Part shown: positions 16,405 to 26,635 of the stretch, piece after piece
Layout: the number at the start of each line of letters is the position of its first letter
Numbering within the stretch: the stretch's first letter is position 1
Source of the DNA: an uncultured candidatus Porisulfidus sp.
GTDB taxonomy: Bacteria > Pseudomonadota > Gammaproteobacteria > Poriferisulfidales > Poriferisulfidaceae
Length of the DNA stretch: 64,000 nucleotides
Assembly (NCBI GenBank): GCA_958431155.1
Contig: OY288106.1
Coordinates: forward strand, 381,937-445,936
Direction of reading: 5' to 3'
The notes under the pieces: generated by a model
Databases searched by the model: none
What the model was told of the DNA's origin: nothing
The model's input: the letters and a program-made list of their open reading frames with translations, nothing else
Translations under genes and position numbers: made by a program

Positions 16405-17607
16405 TTGAGCCGACACAGCCTTTTTACCTCCGAAGCGGTCTCCCGGGGACACCCGGACAAGGTGTGCGATCAAATCTCGGACGCGGTGCTGGACGAGGCA
16501 CTGACACGGGATATCAACGCACGGGTGGCCGTGGAGACCCTGGTCAAGGATCAGCAGGTGATCTTGGCGGGCGAGCTGTCGCTGGCCCCGGACAAACGGT
16601 TTGAGAACGCGGACTACGACCGGATCGTCCGGTCCGTGATCGGGGACATCGGCTACACCGAAGGACTTGAGGTCGGGTTCGATTCGACCCAGTGCGAGAT
16701 CACGACGCGCATCGGCGTGCAGTCTTCCGACATCGGGCAAGGCGTGGACGCCGAGGAACAGGGTGCGGGAGACCAGGGCATCATTTTCGGCTACGCCTGT
16801 GACGACACCGAGACCTGGATGCCAGCTCCGATCCATTATGCGCACGAACTGATGCGTCGGCACGAGGAAGTCTATAAGGGAGAAGGGAAAGACGTCTTGC
16901 GCCCGGACGCCAAAAGCCAGGTCACGTTCCGCTACGACGGGGACGGGCGCCCGGCAGAAGTCGACACGGTCGTGCTGTCCACCCAGCACAGCAAGAACTA
17001 TTCGCTGCCGGAGAGGCAAAAGGAATTGCACGAATTCGTGCGCGAGCGGATCATCTACCCGGTGATCCCCATGGACCTGCGCGCGGAAGACCTCGAGGTG
17101 CTCATCAATCCCACCGGAAAGTTCGAGATCGGAGGCCCGGTCGGAGACTGCGGCGTCACCGGGCGCAAGATCATCGTCGACACTTACGGTGGCATGGCCC
17201 GCCATGGCGGCGGGGCGTTTTCGGGCAAGGATCCGTCCAAGGTGGACCGCTCGGCCGCTTACGCGGCGCGCTACGTGGCCCGCCACGTGGTCGGCGGTGG
17301 TTTCGCCCGACGCTGCGAGGTGCAGCTGGCGTATGCGATCGGATGGCCCCGGCCGGTGTCGATTCGGGTTGATACGTTCGGAACCGGGACAATTCCAGAA
17401 GAACGCCTGAATGAAGTGCTGGTGGCGGGCGAGGTTTTCAACCTGTCGCCCGGCGGAATCGTTAAAATGCTCGGGTTGCTGGACGAAACTCGCGGCTTTC
17501 GCTACCAGGACACGGCCAGGCATGGGCACTTCGGCTACCCGGACGGGGTGTTTCCGTGGGAAAATCTGGATCGGCTGGATCAACTGCGCAAAGCGCTGGG
17601 AGAATAA
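16405..17607 (+). CDS. metK: S-adenosylmethionine synthetase
   Basis: Makes SAM from methionine and ATP. The 400-residue protein begins at TTG ([20 protein letters not shown]). The usual SEGHPDK loop has arginine in place of glutamate. Other hallmarks are [13 protein letters not shown] near residue 127 (the flexible-loop GAGDQG region precedes it), [20 protein letters not shown] near 258 and [16 protein letters not shown] near 278. ahcY follows after 4 bases, so SAM synthesis and S-adenosylhomocysteine removal are made together. Confidence 0.95.
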   Translation: MSRHSLFTSEAVSRGHPDKVCDQISDAVLDEALTRDINARVAVETLVKDQQVILAGELSLAPDKRFENADYDRIVRSVIGDIGYTEGLEVGFDSTQCEITTRIGVQSSDIGQGVDAEEQGAGDQGIIFGYACDDTETWMPAPIHYAHELMRRHEEVYKGEGKDVLRPDAKSQVTFRYDGDGRPAEVDTVVLSTQHSKNYSLPERQKELHEFVRERIIYPVIPMDLRAEDLEVLINPTGKFEIGGPVGDCGVTGRKIIVDTYGGMARHGGGAFSGKDPSKVDRSAAYAARYVARHVVGGGFARRCEVQLAYAIGWPRPVSIRVDTFGTGTIPEERLNEVLVAGEVFNLSPGGIVKMLGLLDETRGFRYQDTARHGHFGYPDGVFPWENLDRLDQLRKALGE

Positions 17608-17611
17608 CGTC

Positions 17612-18922
17612 ATGACCGAGCCTGCCGCTCAAATCCGCCCGGACTACGAGGTCGCCGACCTGGGCCTGGCGGCTTGGGGTCACCGCGAGATCGCGATCGC
17701 CCGCACCGAGATGCCGGGGCTGGTCGCGCTGCACGAGAAGTACAAGGCCGAGCAGCCGCTGACGGGAGCCCGCATCGCGGGGTGCCTGCACATGACGATC
17801 CAGACGGCGGTGCTGGTCGAGACCCTCGTGGCGCTGGGCGCCGAGGTGCGCTGGTCGTCCTGCAACATCTACTCGACCCAGGATCATGCCGCGGCCGCGA
17901 TCGCTGACCAGGGCGTTCCGGTGTTTGCCTGGAAGGGCGAGACCGAAGAGGAGTACCTGCGGTGCATCCGCCGCACTATCGAGGGCCCGGACGGCTGGCA
18001 CCCGAACCTGCTGCTGGACGACGGCGGCGACCTGACGCGCGTGATGCATGACGAGTACCCGAACCTGCTCGAGGAGGTGCGCGGCATCTCCGAAGAGACG
18101 ACCACGGGCGTCAACCGCCTGTACGCCATGTACCGCGAAGGGGAGCTGAAGGTGCCGGCGATCAACGTGAACGACTCGGTCACCAAGGCCAAGTTCGACA
18201 ACACGTACGGTTGCCGTGAATCCCTGCTGGACGGCCTCAAGCGGGCGACCGACGTGATGATCGCGGGCAAGACCTGCGTGGTGGCCGGCTACGGCGGGGT
18301 CGGCAAGGGCTGCGCCCAGTCGCTGCGTGCGCAGGGCGCGGTCGTGTGGGTGACAGAAGTGGATCCGATCTGTGCGCTGCAGGCAGCGATGGAGGGTCTG
18401 CCGGTGGTGACCATGGAGGAGGCCGCGCCGAAGGCCGACATCTTCGTCACCGCGACGGGCTGCCAGCACGTGATCACCTTCGAGCACATGTGGCAGATGA
18501 AGAACGAGGCGATCGTCTGCAATATCGGACACTTCGACAACGAGATCGACATCGCCTCACTGGACGGCTACGTCTGGGAGGAAATCAAGCCGCAGGTCGA
18601 TCACGTGACCTTCCCCGACGGCAAGCGCCTGATTGTGCTGGCCCGGGGGCGGCTGGTCAACCTCGGCTGCGCCACCGGGCATCCCAGCTTCGTCATGTCG
18701 TGTTCGTTCGCCAACCAGGTGCTGGCCCAGATCGAACTGTGGCAGCGGCCGGACGACTACGAACTCGGCGTGCACACCCTGCCGAAGGAGAAGGACGAGG
18801 AGGTCGCGCGCCTGCACTTGGACAAGCTCGGCGCCCGGCTGACCGGCCTGACGCGGGAGCAGGCGGAATACCTGGGCGTGGATGAGAACGGGCCCTACAA
18901 GCCGGAGCATTATCGCTACTGA
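17612..18922 (+). CDS. ahcY: adenosylhomocysteinase
   Basis: NAD-dependent hydrolysis of S-adenosylhomocysteine, which relieves product inhibition of methyltransferases. The 436-residue protein shows [18 protein letters not shown] near residue 78, [20 protein letters not shown] near 182, the NAD-binding [14 protein letters not shown] near 219, [11 protein letters not shown] near 297, and the C-terminal [13 protein letters not shown] with the Lys-Tyr pair that closes over NAD. I took the ATG at 17612 because it directly follows metK. The frame is open upstream but only antisense or shadow sequence lies there. Confidence 0.96.
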   Translation: MTEPAAQIRPDYEVADLGLAAWGHREIAIARTEMPGLVALHEKYKAEQPLTGARIAGCLHMTIQTAVLVETLVALGAEVRWSSCNIYSTQDHAAAAIADQGVPVFAWKGETEEEYLRCIRRTIEGPDGWHPNLLLDDGGDLTRVMHDEYPNLLEEVRGISEETTTGVNRLYAMYREGELKVPAINVNDSVTKAKFDNTYGCRESLLDGLKRATDVMIAGKTCVVAGYGGVGKGCAQSLRAQGAVVWVTEVDPICALQAAMEGLPVVTMEEAAPKADIFVTATGCQHVITFEHMWQMKNEAIVCNIGHFDNEIDIASLDGYVWEEIKPQVDHVTFPDGKRLIVLARGRLVNLGCATGHPSFVMSCSFANQVLAQIELWQRPDDYELGVHTLPKEKDEEVARLHLDKLGARLTGLTREQAEYLGVDENGPYKPEHYRY

Positions 18923-18940
18923 CGATGTACGCGGTCCCGG

Positions 18941-19906
18941 GTGCGGCTCGTGAGCGAGTTGCGCCGCGTGGCCGTCGTCATGGACCCGCCCGAGCGGATC
19001 CAGCCCGCCAAGGACTCGACCGTCGCCCTGATGCTGGCGGCGCAGGCGCGCGGCGCCGAACTCTACATGATGACTCCCTCCGACCTGTGCGGCGGCCCTA
19101 CCGGAGTGGAGGCGCACGCCCGGAAGGTCCGCGTCACCGACCGCGCCGACTGGTGGCAGGCCGAGGAGGAGTCCAGGGTCGCGCTGGCGGAATTCGACGT
19201 CGTGCTGATGCGCAAGGACCCGCCCGTCGATATGGCGTACATCGCCGCCACCTGGCTGCTGGACCAGGTTCGCGCCGCGGGCGTGTGCGTGCTCAATGCC
19301 CCGGAGACGCTGCGCAACATGAACGAGAAACTCTCCATCGTGCAATTCGCCGACCTCGCGCCGCCGCTGCTGGTGAGCGCGCGCCGGGACGACCTGGAAG
19401 GGTTTCTCGCGGAGTACAATGAGATCGTCATCAAGCCACTCGACCGCATGGGAGGAGCTTTGGTGTACCGCTTGCGCCACGGGGACGCCGATGTGGCCGC
19501 CACCATCGAATCCGTCACGGACCAGGGCGCCCTGCCGGTGATGGCGCAGCGCTTTCTTCCCGAAGTCGTGGAAGGGGATCGCCGCCTGCTGCTGATCGAC
19601 GGCGAACTGATCCCGGAGGTTGCGGTACGCATTCCCAAGGACGGTGAATTCCGCGCCAACCTCGCCCAGGGTGGAACCCTGCGGGTGGAGCCCGCCGACG
19701 ACCGGGACCGCGAGATCGCGGAACGCTTGGGGGCACCCCTGCAGGAAGCCGGGGTCTGCTTCGCCGGGGCGGACGTGGTCGGGGGGTGGCTGACCGAGAT
19801 CAATATCACGTCGCCGACCTGCATCCGCGAAGTGGAGGCGCACACCGGGCAGGCGGTGGCGATGCGCTTCTGGGACGCCGTGGCCGACCACTGGTTGGAG
19901 ACCTGA
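18941..19906 (+). CDS. gshB: glutathione synthetase
   Basis: ATP-grasp ligase joining gamma-glutamylcysteine and glycine. The 321-residue protein has the E. coli GshB motifs: RRVAVVMDPPERIQPAKDST at the N-terminus, VLMRKDPPVDMAYIAATWLL near 88, NEKLSIVQFADLAPPLLVS near 129, IVIKPLDRMGGALVYR near 163 and WLTEINITSPTCIREVE near 288. The start is a GTG. A second GTG three codons on is an alternative. It opens the block running through yqgE, ruvX and the pyr genes. Confidence 0.94.
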   Translation: MRLVSELRRVAVVMDPPERIQPAKDSTVALMLAAQARGAELYMMTPSDLCGGPTGVEAHARKVRVTDRADWWQAEEESRVALAEFDVVLMRKDPPVDMAYIAATWLLDQVRAAGVCVLNAPETLRNMNEKLSIVQFADLAPPLLVSARRDDLEGFLAEYNEIVIKPLDRMGGALVYRLRHGDADVAATIESVTDQGALPVMAQRFLPEVVEGDRRLLLIDGELIPEVAVRIPKDGEFRANLAQGGTLRVEPADDRDREIAERLGAPLQEAGVCFAGADVVGGWLTEINITSPTCIREVEAHTGQAVAMRFWDAVADHWLET

Positions 19907-19910
19907 GCCC

Positions 19911-20492
19911 ATGCAGCCGCTGGTCCCCGCGATCCCCGACTCCGAGCGCCTGGCTTTTTGCCTGTTTCTGGCGCTGGCTTTCCACGGCATGGGCATCCTG
20001 GGTGTGGTGTTTTCGTCCTCGCCGCCGCTGGCGGCGCCGGACTTCGAGGTGTTCTGGACGGGAGGTACGGGTTGGCCGGGTTCGGTGGCAGAGGCCGGAG
20101 AAGGGCCGCCGTGGCCTTCTTCTCCACAGCCTGCCCCGGCTTCGGCGAGGGGCTTGGATGGAAGGGTGCCGGAAGCGTATACTCTGGAACAGGAATATGT
20201 GCGCCAGTGGGTGGCGCGCACCGAGCAATTGGGCAATGACATGGCACAGGAACTCAATGGAGAAGTGATCGTGCATGTGATGATGGATGCGCAAGGCGGA
20301 GTCCGACAGATCAAGGTCGAACCGGGGCCGGAACCTCTAGCCGACGCCGTCCACAGGATTGTGATGCGATCGCAGCCGCATGCGCCGTTTTCCGAGGCGT
20401 TGCGTGCGCACCGCGACCGGCTGCAGATCAGCCGCCGCTGGCTGTTCGGAGACTCGGCCGGACTGCGCGTGCCGGAGACGCTCCACCCATGA
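19911..20492 (+). CDS. TonB-like energy-transducing protein
   Basis: A 193-residue protein with an N-terminal membrane anchor (FCLFLALAFHGMGILGVVF, residues 16-34), a proline-rich linker, and a C-terminal domain resembling the TonB C-terminal fold (GEVIVHVMMDAQGGVRQIKV near 116). It should span the periplasm from the inner membrane. The gene between gshB and yqgE is TonB-like in Pseudomonas and relatives, which supports the call. No exbB/exbD or receptor gene is seen here. The sequence is divergent, so its partner is unknown. Confidence 0.75.
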   Translation: MQPLVPAIPDSERLAFCLFLALAFHGMGILGVVFSSSPPLAAPDFEVFWTGGTGWPGSVAEAGEGPPWPSSPQPAPASARGLDGRVPEAYTLEQEYVRQWVARTEQLGNDMAQELNGEVIVHVMMDAQGGVRQIKVEPGPEPLADAVHRIVMRSQPHAPFSEALRAHRDRLQISRRWLFGDSAGLRVPETLHP

Positions 20493-21046
20493 AGACCTTG
20501 CGCGGGCAGTTGCTGGTGGCGGCTCCGGATCTGCAGGACTCGATTTTCCAGCGCGCCCTGATCCTGGTCTGCGAGCATGAAGCGGAGAAGGGCGCGATGG
20601 GCTTCATCGTGAATCATCCGTCTGAGATGACGCTGCGAGACCTTCTCGTCGACATGAAGATCACGCCGGAAGTGAAGGGGAACCTGGGCCGGCCGGTTTT
20701 CCTGGGCGGCCCGGTGCAGCCGAACCTGGGCTTCGGGCTGTACTCCGGGGCGTACGAGACATCGGACAGCGCCGAGATCGACGGCCGCGTCCGGGTGACC
20801 GCGTCCCGTTCCCTGCTGGAGCACTGCGCGGTCGGAAAGGGGCCGGAGAACCTGCTGGTGACGATGGGTTATTCCGGCTGGTCCCCCGGGCAACTGGAAC
20901 AGGAACTGGACACCGGTTCGTGGTGGCTGACGGCCCCGTCGCCGGAGTTGCTGTTCGACCTGCCCCCGGAACGCCGCTGGGGCGAGGCGCTCAGGCAGCT
21001 GGGCCTGGAGGAGTCGTCTCTGTATTTCGGAAGCGGGCATGCCTGA
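20489..21046 (+). CDS. yqgE: YqgE/AlgH family protein (UPF0301)
   Basis: A conserved 185-residue protein of uncertain biochemical role, called AlgH in Pseudomonas. The signature blocks are present: LRGQLLVAAPDLQDSIFQRA at the N-terminus, LVCEHEAEKGAMGFIVNHP near 26, FLGGPVQPNLGFGLYS near 70, and a C-terminal LGYSGWSPGQLEQEL-type segment near 128. It overlaps the gene on each side by 4 to 8 bases. In most gammaproteobacteria it is paired with ruvX/yqgF, as here. Confidence 0.92.
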   Translation: MKTLRGQLLVAAPDLQDSIFQRALILVCEHEAEKGAMGFIVNHPSEMTLRDLLVDMKITPEVKGNLGRPVFLGGPVQPNLGFGLYSGAYETSDSAEIDGRVRVTASRSLLEHCAVGKGPENLLVTMGYSGWSPGQLEQELDTGSWWLTAPSPELLFDLPPERRWGEALRQLGLEESSLYFGSGHA

Positions 21047-21491
21047 CGCGTACAAGGTGGCCCTGGGATTTGATTTTGGACTGGCCCGGATTGGCGTGGC
21101 GGTAGGCTCCCTGGAAGTCGCGACTGCGCGCGGACTGGACGTGGTCGCCAATCGCGACGGCGCGGTGGATTGGCCGATGATCGACCGCCTGATCCAGACT
21201 TGGAGCCCGAGCGTGCTGGTGGTGGGCGAGCCGGAGGCGCAGACCGGGGAGGGCGGCCGCCTGCCTCGCGCATTGCGACGCTTCTGCACCGAACTGGGCA
21301 CCCGCTACGAATTGCCGGTGGCCCGGGTCAACGAGGACTATTCTTCCGAATGCGCCCGTGCGGAACTGCGCGCGCAGCGCCAGGAGGGGGTCCGGAGAAG
21401 GCCCGCTCGAGGCGAAACTGATAAGATGGCCGCCGCCTATATCCTGAACGCCTGGCTTTCGGAGCAGGATGTCGTCACACGAGAAGGTTGA
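21039..21491 (+). CDS. ruvX: putative pre-16S rRNA nuclease / Holliday junction resolvase YqgF (RuvX)
   Basis: RNase H-fold nuclease that trims the 5' end of 16S rRNA in bacteria tested. The 150-residue protein carries the N-terminal GFDFGLARIGVAVGS with the first catalytic aspartate, VLVVGEPEAQTGEG near 60, and a C-terminal AAYILNAWL helix preceded by DKMA, where another acidic residue is expected. It overlaps yqgE by 8 bases and pyrR by 23 bases. Confidence 0.88.
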   Translation: MPDAYKVALGFDFGLARIGVAVGSLEVATARGLDVVANRDGAVDWPMIDRLIQTWSPSVLVVGEPEAQTGEGGRLPRALRRFCTELGTRYELPVARVNEDYSSECARAELRAQRQEGVRRRPARGETDKMAAAYILNAWLSEQDVVTREG

Positions 21492-22005
21492 TGTCGGTGC
21501 CGTACTCGCCCATCTTGGCGACTCCGTTAAATCCTTTCTGACCACCCGGGGAATCGCCCTGCCGGTCTTCGTCGGCATCCACACCGGTGGTGTGTGGGTG
21601 GCCGAGGCGCTGCACGCGCATTGCGCGGTTGCCGAGCCGCTGGGCACGCTGGATGTCAGCTATCACCGCGATGACGTTGGACGGACTGGCGTGCGGCCGC
21701 TGAAGCCGGTGCGCATGCCGGCGTCTTTGGACAACCGGCATGTCCTGCTGATCGACGACGTGCTGTTCACCGGCCGGACCACCCGTGCCGCGCTCAACGA
21801 ACTATTCGAGTATGGTCGTCCAGCGTCGGTGTCACTGGTGGTGCTGGTGGAGCGGCCGGGCCGGGAGATTCCGGTGGCGCCCGACTTGGCCGGGATGCGC
21901 CTGGAACTGGGCCCGGAGGACCGGGTCAAGCTGCAGGGCCCGGACCCCATGGAACTGGTGATCTCGCGACCCAACGACTCGCTGTTGGAAGAGCCCGCCC
22001 GGTGA
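21469..22005 (+). CDS. pyrR: PyrR-type uracil phosphoribosyltransferase / pyr regulator
   Basis: A 178-residue phosphoribosyltransferase with the PRPP-binding signature [20 protein letters not shown] near residue 88 and [12 protein letters not shown] near 62. In Bacillus PyrR attenuates the pyr operon by binding RNA. In gammaproteobacteria the gene sits before pyrB and its regulatory role is less certain. I see no attenuator in the compact upstream sequence because the genes overlap. It overlaps ruvX by 23 bases and pyrB by 4 bases. Confidence 0.88.
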   Translation: MSSHEKVDVGAVLAHLGDSVKSFLTTRGIALPVFVGIHTGGVWVAEALHAHCAVAEPLGTLDVSYHRDDVGRTGVRPLKPVRMPASLDNRHVLLIDDVLFTGRTTRAALNELFEYGRPASVSLVVLVERPGREIPVAPDLAGMRLELGPEDRVKLQGPDPMELVISRPNDSLLEEPAR

Positions 22006-22997
22006 GTCCGACCCAACCGACATTGTTCCGGTTGCCGCCTGCGGCGCAGTGTCAGTTGGATGATGAGGGGCGTCTGCGCCACTTCCTGACCATCGAAGGA
22101 CTGCCGGCAGCGCTGTTGGAAGAGATCCTGGAGACCGCACAGTCGTTCCACACCGCGTCGGACCAGGCGGCGCGGAAGGTCCCGCTGCTTCGCGGCAAGA
22201 CCATCGTGAACCTGTTCTTCGAGGCAAGCACCCGCACCCGGACCACGTTCGAGCTGGCGGCCAAGCGCCTGTCCGCCGACGTGCTGAACCTGGATATGGC
22301 CACCGCCGCCACGACCAAGGGCGAGAGTCTGCTGGACACGCTGCGGAACCTCGAGGCGATGCACTGCGACATGTTCGTGGTCCGCCACCACCAGAGCGGT
22401 GCGGCGCATTTCATCGTTCGCCATGTCGCCGAACACGTCAGCGTCATCAATGCGGGCGACGGCCGGCACGCGCACCCGACCCAGGCGATGCTGGACATGT
22501 TCACCTTGCGCCAGCATTTCCCGGACTTCGGCTCGATCACGGTCGTGATCGTCGGGGACATCCTGCATTCGCGAGTGGCGCGGTCCGAGATCCAGGCCCT
22601 GCGCACCCTGGGGGTGGGCGAGATCCGGGTGGTCGCGCCGCGGACCCTGCTGCCGCGGGAGGCGGCCAGCCTGGGCGTGGTGCCGTTCAAGTCCATGGAG
22701 GAGGGCCTCGCGGGGGCGCAGGCGGTGATCATGCTCCGCCTGCAGAAAGAACGGATGCACGGCAGTTTCGTGCCGAACGAGGCCGAGTACTACCAGTTCT
22801 ACGGTCTGACCCGGGCGCGGGTGGAGCTGCTGGCGGAGGATGGAATCGTGATGCATCCGGGTCCGGTCAACCGCGGGGTGGAGGCCGAGTCGGCCGTGGT
22901 GGACGGCCCGCGCTCGGTGATTCTGAAGCAGGTCCGCAATGGCATCGCGGTGCGCATGGCGATCCTGTCCATGGCGATGCGGAGTCACTCCTGGTGA
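22002..22997 (+). CDS. pyrB: aspartate carbamoyltransferase catalytic subunit
   Basis: Condenses carbamoyl phosphate and aspartate. The 331-residue protein contains the carbamoyl-phosphate loop [19 protein letters not shown] near residue 68, [17 protein letters not shown] near 101, [20 protein letters not shown] near 151, and [10 protein letters not shown] near 286. It starts at a GTG overlapping the pyrR stop. The roughly 20-residue N-terminal extension and the downstream inactive pyrC' match the Pseudomonas-type dodecameric enzyme, in which PyrB needs PyrC' for assembly. Confidence 0.94.
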   Translation: MSPTQPTLFRLPPAAQCQLDDEGRLRHFLTIEGLPAALLEEILETAQSFHTASDQAARKVPLLRGKTIVNLFFEASTRTRTTFELAAKRLSADVLNLDMATAATTKGESLLDTLRNLEAMHCDMFVVRHHQSGAAHFIVRHVAEHVSVINAGDGRHAHPTQAMLDMFTLRQHFPDFGSITVVIVGDILHSRVARSEIQALRTLGVGEIRVVAPRTLLPREAASLGVVPFKSMEEGLAGAQAVIMLRLQKERMHGSFVPNEAEYYQFYGLTRARVELLAEDGIVMHPGPVNRGVEAESAVVDGPRSVILKQVRNGIAVRMAILSMAMRSHSW

Positions 22998-24280
22998 CGC
23001 GTCTGGCCATCCGCGGAGGCTACGTCCTCGACCCCGCCGGTGGGACCGATGCGGTGCGCGACGTATTCTGTGCCCGAGGAAAGATCGCCGGGGTGGAACT
23101 GGCGACGGAGGAATTCGAGGCGGAGCAGGTCGTGAATGCGCAGGGCTGCCTGGTGATGCCGGGCGCGGTGGACCTTGCGGTCTGCCTCAATCCGCTCGGC
23201 GAGCAGCGTGCCAACGTCGGAAGCGAGACTCGCGCCGCGGCGGCGGGCGGGGTGACGACCGTCTGTTCGGTGCCGGAGACGCAGCCGATCCCGGACTCGC
23301 CGGCGGCGGTGCGGTTGCTGATGGAGCAGGCGCAACAGGCCGGATTCGTGCGACTGGAAACCCTGGGTGCGGCCATGCAGGGGCTGGGGGACACGCAATT
23401 GGCCAGCTTGGGCGCACTGCGCGAGGCAGGTTGCGTCGGAGTCAGCAACGGGATGCGGCCCTATGCCAGTCTGATGGTGCTGCGCCGGGCCATGGAGTAC
23501 GCGGCCAGCCAGGACCTGACCCTGTTCTACCATCCTCTGGACCACGCCCTGGCGAGCCAAGGCTGCGCGCATGAGGGCGCCTTCGCGGCCCGACTGGGCC
23601 TGCCGGGTATCCCTCCGGCGGCGGAGACCGCCGCGCTGGCGCAGATGACGGCGTTGGTTCAGGATACCGGCGCGCGGGTCCATTTCTGCCGTCTTTCCTG
23701 CGCGCAGGCGGTGGACATGCTGGAGATCGGGCAACAAACGGGGTTGCCGGTGACTGCGGATGTCGCGGTGCATCAATTGTTTCTGACGGAAGAGGCAGTG
23801 GAAGGGTTCGACGTCAATGCGCTGGTCAGCCCGCCTCTTCGCACCGAACACGACCGGGAGCGTCTGCGCGAGGGCGTGCGGGACGGGGTGATTCAGGCGA
23901 TCTGCTCGGATCACCAGCCGCTGGATCCGGACTCGAAGATGGCGCCGTTTCCCGAGGCGCGGCCGGGGATCTCGGGGATCGAGACGCTGTTGCCGTTAAC
24001 CATGAAACTGGTGACCGAGGACATTCTCCCGCGGACGAGCGCGGTGGAGCGGCTCACGGCCGGCCCGGCGGCGATTCTGGGCCGCGGTGCAGGCACATTG
24101 GCAGTCGGGGCCCCGGCGGATCTTTGCGTGATGCGCCTGGATGACTCCTGGGTTTTCGAGACCGACTCGATGCTGAGCGCGGGGCGGAACACGCCGTTCG
24201 ACGGCTGGAGATTCGACGACCGGGTGCAGGCAACCATCTGCGGTGGGAAACTTGTCTACGAACGGGGGGGTGCGGCATGA
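22994..24280 (+). CDS. pyrC': non-catalytic dihydroorotase homologue (PyrC'/PyrX)
   Basis: A 428-residue dihydroorotase-fold protein whose metal site is lost. The usual DxHxHxR motif after the strand LVMPGAVDL is replaced by AVCLNPLG, with no histidines. The expected lysine and histidine ligand blocks also read differently (for example [11 protein letters not shown]). Only the late aspartate region [12 protein letters not shown] remains recognisable. In Pseudomonas such proteins are structural partners that hold the PyrB dodecamer together. The 4-base overlap with pyrB and equal-stoichiometry position fit that role. A true dihydroorotase must be encoded elsewhere. Confidence 0.9.
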   Translation: MTRLAIRGGYVLDPAGGTDAVRDVFCARGKIAGVELATEEFEAEQVVNAQGCLVMPGAVDLAVCLNPLGEQRANVGSETRAAAAGGVTTVCSVPETQPIPDSPAAVRLLMEQAQQAGFVRLETLGAAMQGLGDTQLASLGALREAGCVGVSNGMRPYASLMVLRRAMEYAASQDLTLFYHPLDHALASQGCAHEGAFAARLGLPGIPPAAETAALAQMTALVQDTGARVHFCRLSCAQAVDMLEIGQQTGLPVTADVAVHQLFLTEEAVEGFDVNALVSPPLRTEHDRERLREGVRDGVIQAICSDHQPLDPDSKMAPFPEARPGISGIETLLPLTMKLVTEDILPRTSAVERLTAGPAAILGRGAGTLAVGAPADLCVMRLDDSWVFETDSMLSAGRNTPFDGWRFDDRVQATICGGKLVYERGGAA

Positions 24281-25164
24281 TGACGGAGTCCCGCAACGTC
24301 ATCCACAGTGTCGACGCCCGCGTGACCCGGGTGAATCACCTGGAAGCGGACCAGCATACGCTGGTGCTCGAGGCCCCCGCGATCGCCGAGTCGGCGACGC
24401 CGGGAAGTTTCGTGCATCTGGGCGTCAATGCCGACCCGGCCGTGATGCGCCGCCCGCTCTCCATCCTGTGGACCGATCGGAAGGACGGGACGGTCGAAGT
24501 GCTGTACAAGGTCGTGGGGAAGGGGACGGAAGAGTTGGCGCGGGTCCGGGAGGGTGAAACGCTGCCGACGCTCGGGCCGATCGGGCGGGGCTTCCAGGTC
24601 GATTCGGATCGTGACCGCCCGCTGCTGATCGGGGGAGGGGTCGGAATTCCGCCCATCCTGTTCCTTGCTCGCGAGATCAAGGATCATGCCTCGCCGCTGG
24701 TGGTGATGGGCTCGGAGATTCCCTTTCCGTTCGCGAGCCGCCCCTCGACCATCCGGGTCCCGGGCATGCCGGACGGTGTGATCGCGGGCATGGACTTGCT
24801 CGAGGATTGGGGAGTCGCGTCTCGCCTGTGCTCCACCCAGGGCTATGCGGGCTGCTACGAGGGTTATGTCGATGCGGCCGCCCGGATGTGGCTTGAGACC
24901 CAGGCTTCCGGGCAGCGCGAGCAGGTGATCATCTATACCTGCGGGCCGGTGCCGATGCTGGAGGCGGTGGCCAGGCTGGCTCGGGAATTCGACGTGCCAT
25001 GCCAGGTCTGCATGGAAGAATACATGGCGTGCGCGGTGGGCGGGTGCGCCGGCTGCACGGTTCCGGTGCTGGGCGAAGGCGGTTGGGCCATGAAGCGGGT
25101 GTGCGTGGACGGCCCGGTGTTCGACGCACAGGCGGTATTTCCTGCGGAAACTCGCCCCCTATAA
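24277..25164 (+). CDS. pyrK: PyrK-type iron-sulfur/FAD electron-transfer protein (dihydroorotate dehydrogenase B subunit)
   Basis: A 295-residue ferredoxin-reductase-fold protein. It has the FAD motif MRRPLSILWTD near residue 65, the glycine-rich LLIGGGVGIPPILFL near 115, a YTCGPVPMLEAVARL nucleotide site near 217, and a C-terminal [2Fe-2S] cluster set by cysteines in CMEEYMACAVGGCAGC plus the later RVC. This is the PyrK architecture. In class 1B systems PyrK passes electrons from dihydroorotate to NAD+ with PyrDB. No pyrD gene is next to it here, so its partner is not visible. It overlaps pyrC' by 4 bases. Confidence 0.85.
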   Translation: MMTESRNVIHSVDARVTRVNHLEADQHTLVLEAPAIAESATPGSFVHLGVNADPAVMRRPLSILWTDRKDGTVEVLYKVVGKGTEELARVREGETLPTLGPIGRGFQVDSDRDRPLLIGGGVGIPPILFLAREIKDHASPLVVMGSEIPFPFASRPSTIRVPGMPDGVIAGMDLLEDWGVASRLCSTQGYAGCYEGYVDAAARMWLETQASGQREQVIIYTCGPVPMLEAVARLAREFDVPCQVCMEEYMACAVGGCAGCTVPVLGEGGWAMKRVCVDGPVFDAQAVFPAETRPL

Positions 25165-25209
25165 TGCGGAGTTGAGAGATTTTGCCACCACCGCGAGTGG
25201 GAATGACAC

Positions 25210-26049
25210 ATGTCTGAAAACGCACGACTCCTGCTAATCGGAGGCGGCAATATGGGTCGCTCGCTGGTGGGCGGCCTGATTCGCTCCGGCTGGGAAGCCG
25301 GCGACATCACGGTATCCGATCCCGACCCGGAGTCCCACCAGGCGCTGGCCGCCAATTTCGGCCTGATGCAGTTGTACTACGAGAATTCGCTGGCGTATTC
25401 GAGGGCCTCTGCGGATGTCGTGCTGTTTGCGACCAAGCCTGACAATTTGCCGACGACGGCCACCGAACTCGCCCCCTGGATGGTCACGGACAATCCGTTG
25501 CTGGTGACCATCGCGGCCGGCGTGCGCGCGGACGACCTCGCGCGTTGGACGGGAGGGCATTGCCCGGTGGTACGCGCCATGCCGAATACGCCGGCGCTGG
25601 TTGGCGCCGGGATGAGCGCCCTGTACGCACGGGAAGACGTGACCGACGCGCAACACGCGCTGGCGGGCAGGATCATGGAAAGCGTCGGGAAGATCCTTTG
25701 GGTGGAAGACGAGGCCCTGATGGATGTCGCCACGGCGGTTTCGGGTAGTGGGCCCGCCTATTTCTTCTTGTTCATGCAGGCGATGATCGAAGGGGCGTGC
25801 AGCATGGGAATGGACGAGGCGCAGGCCCGCCTGCTGGTGCTGGAGACGGCCCGCGGGGCACAGGAACTGGCGAGTGCCTCGGAAGATTCCCTGCAAGAAT
25901 TGTGCCGGAAAGTGACCTCCAAGGGTGGGACGACCGAGGCGGCCGTGAACGTGTTGGCGGCAGCGGATTTCCAGGCCCTGATTCTCAACGCACTCGAGGC
26001 CGCGCGCCGCCGGGCCGAGGAACTGGGCGACGAAAACGGCCGGGCCTGA
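25210..26049 (+). CDS. proC: pyrroline-5-carboxylate reductase
   Basis: Last step of proline synthesis. The 279-residue protein has the N-terminal dinucleotide-binding IGGGNMGRSLVGGLI near residue 11, VRAMPNTPALVGAGMSALYA near 118, and the C-terminal signature region SGSGPAYFFLFMQAMIEGA near 177 and LCRKVTSKGGTTEAAVNVL near 235. yggT begins one base after the stop, so the two are cotranscribed, as in many gammaproteobacteria. Confidence 0.95.
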   Translation: MSENARLLLIGGGNMGRSLVGGLIRSGWEAGDITVSDPDPESHQALAANFGLMQLYYENSLAYSRASADVVLFATKPDNLPTTATELAPWMVTDNPLLVTIAAGVRADDLARWTGGHCPVVRAMPNTPALVGAGMSALYAREDVTDAQHALAGRIMESVGKILWVEDEALMDVATAVSGSGPAYFFLFMQAMIEGACSMGMDEAQARLLVLETARGAQELASASEDSLQELCRKVTSKGGTTEAAVNVLAAADFQALILNALEAARRRAEELGDENGRA

Positions 26050-26050
26050 G

Positions 26051-26593
26051 ATGATAGACTTGATCCAGTTCTTGCTGAGCCTGTATCTGTACGGAATCCT
26101 GGTCCGGTTGCTGCTCACGTTTCACCAGGCAGACTTCTACAACCCGATCTCGCAGGTGCTGGCGCGGGTGACCGATCCGGTGTACCAGCCGATCCGGCGT
26201 GTCATGCCGTCGGCCCGGGGTTGGGATCTCGCCCTGCTTGCGATCGCGCTGGTTTTGGAAATGATCCGTCTCTACTTGGGCGGAGCCATGGAAATCGGGG
26301 CTTCGGTTCTGGGCTTGATACTGTTCGCGCTGACTCAGATCGGCCGGATGGTGCTGAACATCTACCTGATTTCCCTGATCGTGGTGGTGATAGCCAGCTG
26401 GGTGCAACTGTCGGCCGGCGCGAATCAGTTCCTAAACCTGATCCGCAGCCTGACGACTCCGATGCTCATGCGGATTCGCGGGGTATTGCCTGATACGGGA
26501 ATGCTGGATTTGTCTCCCATGGTGGCCCTGTTCGGACTTTATTTTCTACAGAGCGGGCTGTACCGGATCGGCCGATGGGGGCTTACTGTTTGA
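26051..26593 (+). CDS. yggT: YggT family integral membrane protein
   Basis: A 180-residue inner-membrane protein made of two YggT repeats. Each repeat carries a hydrophobic helix pair and the FxNPISQxLxRxTDPVxxPxRR pattern: FYNPISQVLARVTDPVYQPI in the first, FLNLIRSLTTPMLMRIRG in the second. E. coli YggT has been linked to osmotic tolerance, but the molecular role is not established. Its conserved neighbour YggU (DUF167) is absent here. Instead an AT-rich insertion follows. Confidence 0.9.
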   Translation: MIDLIQFLLSLYLYGILVRLLLTFHQADFYNPISQVLARVTDPVYQPIRRVMPSARGWDLALLAIALVLEMIRLYLGGAMEIGASVLGLILFALTQIGRMVLNIYLISLIVVVIASWVQLSAGANQFLNLIRSLTTPMLMRIRGVLPDTGMLDLSPMVALFGLYFLQSGLYRIGRWGLTV

Positions 26594-26635
26594 TATACAG
26601 GGGCACTAGTGTGGCAAAGATATAAAAATAGAAGG

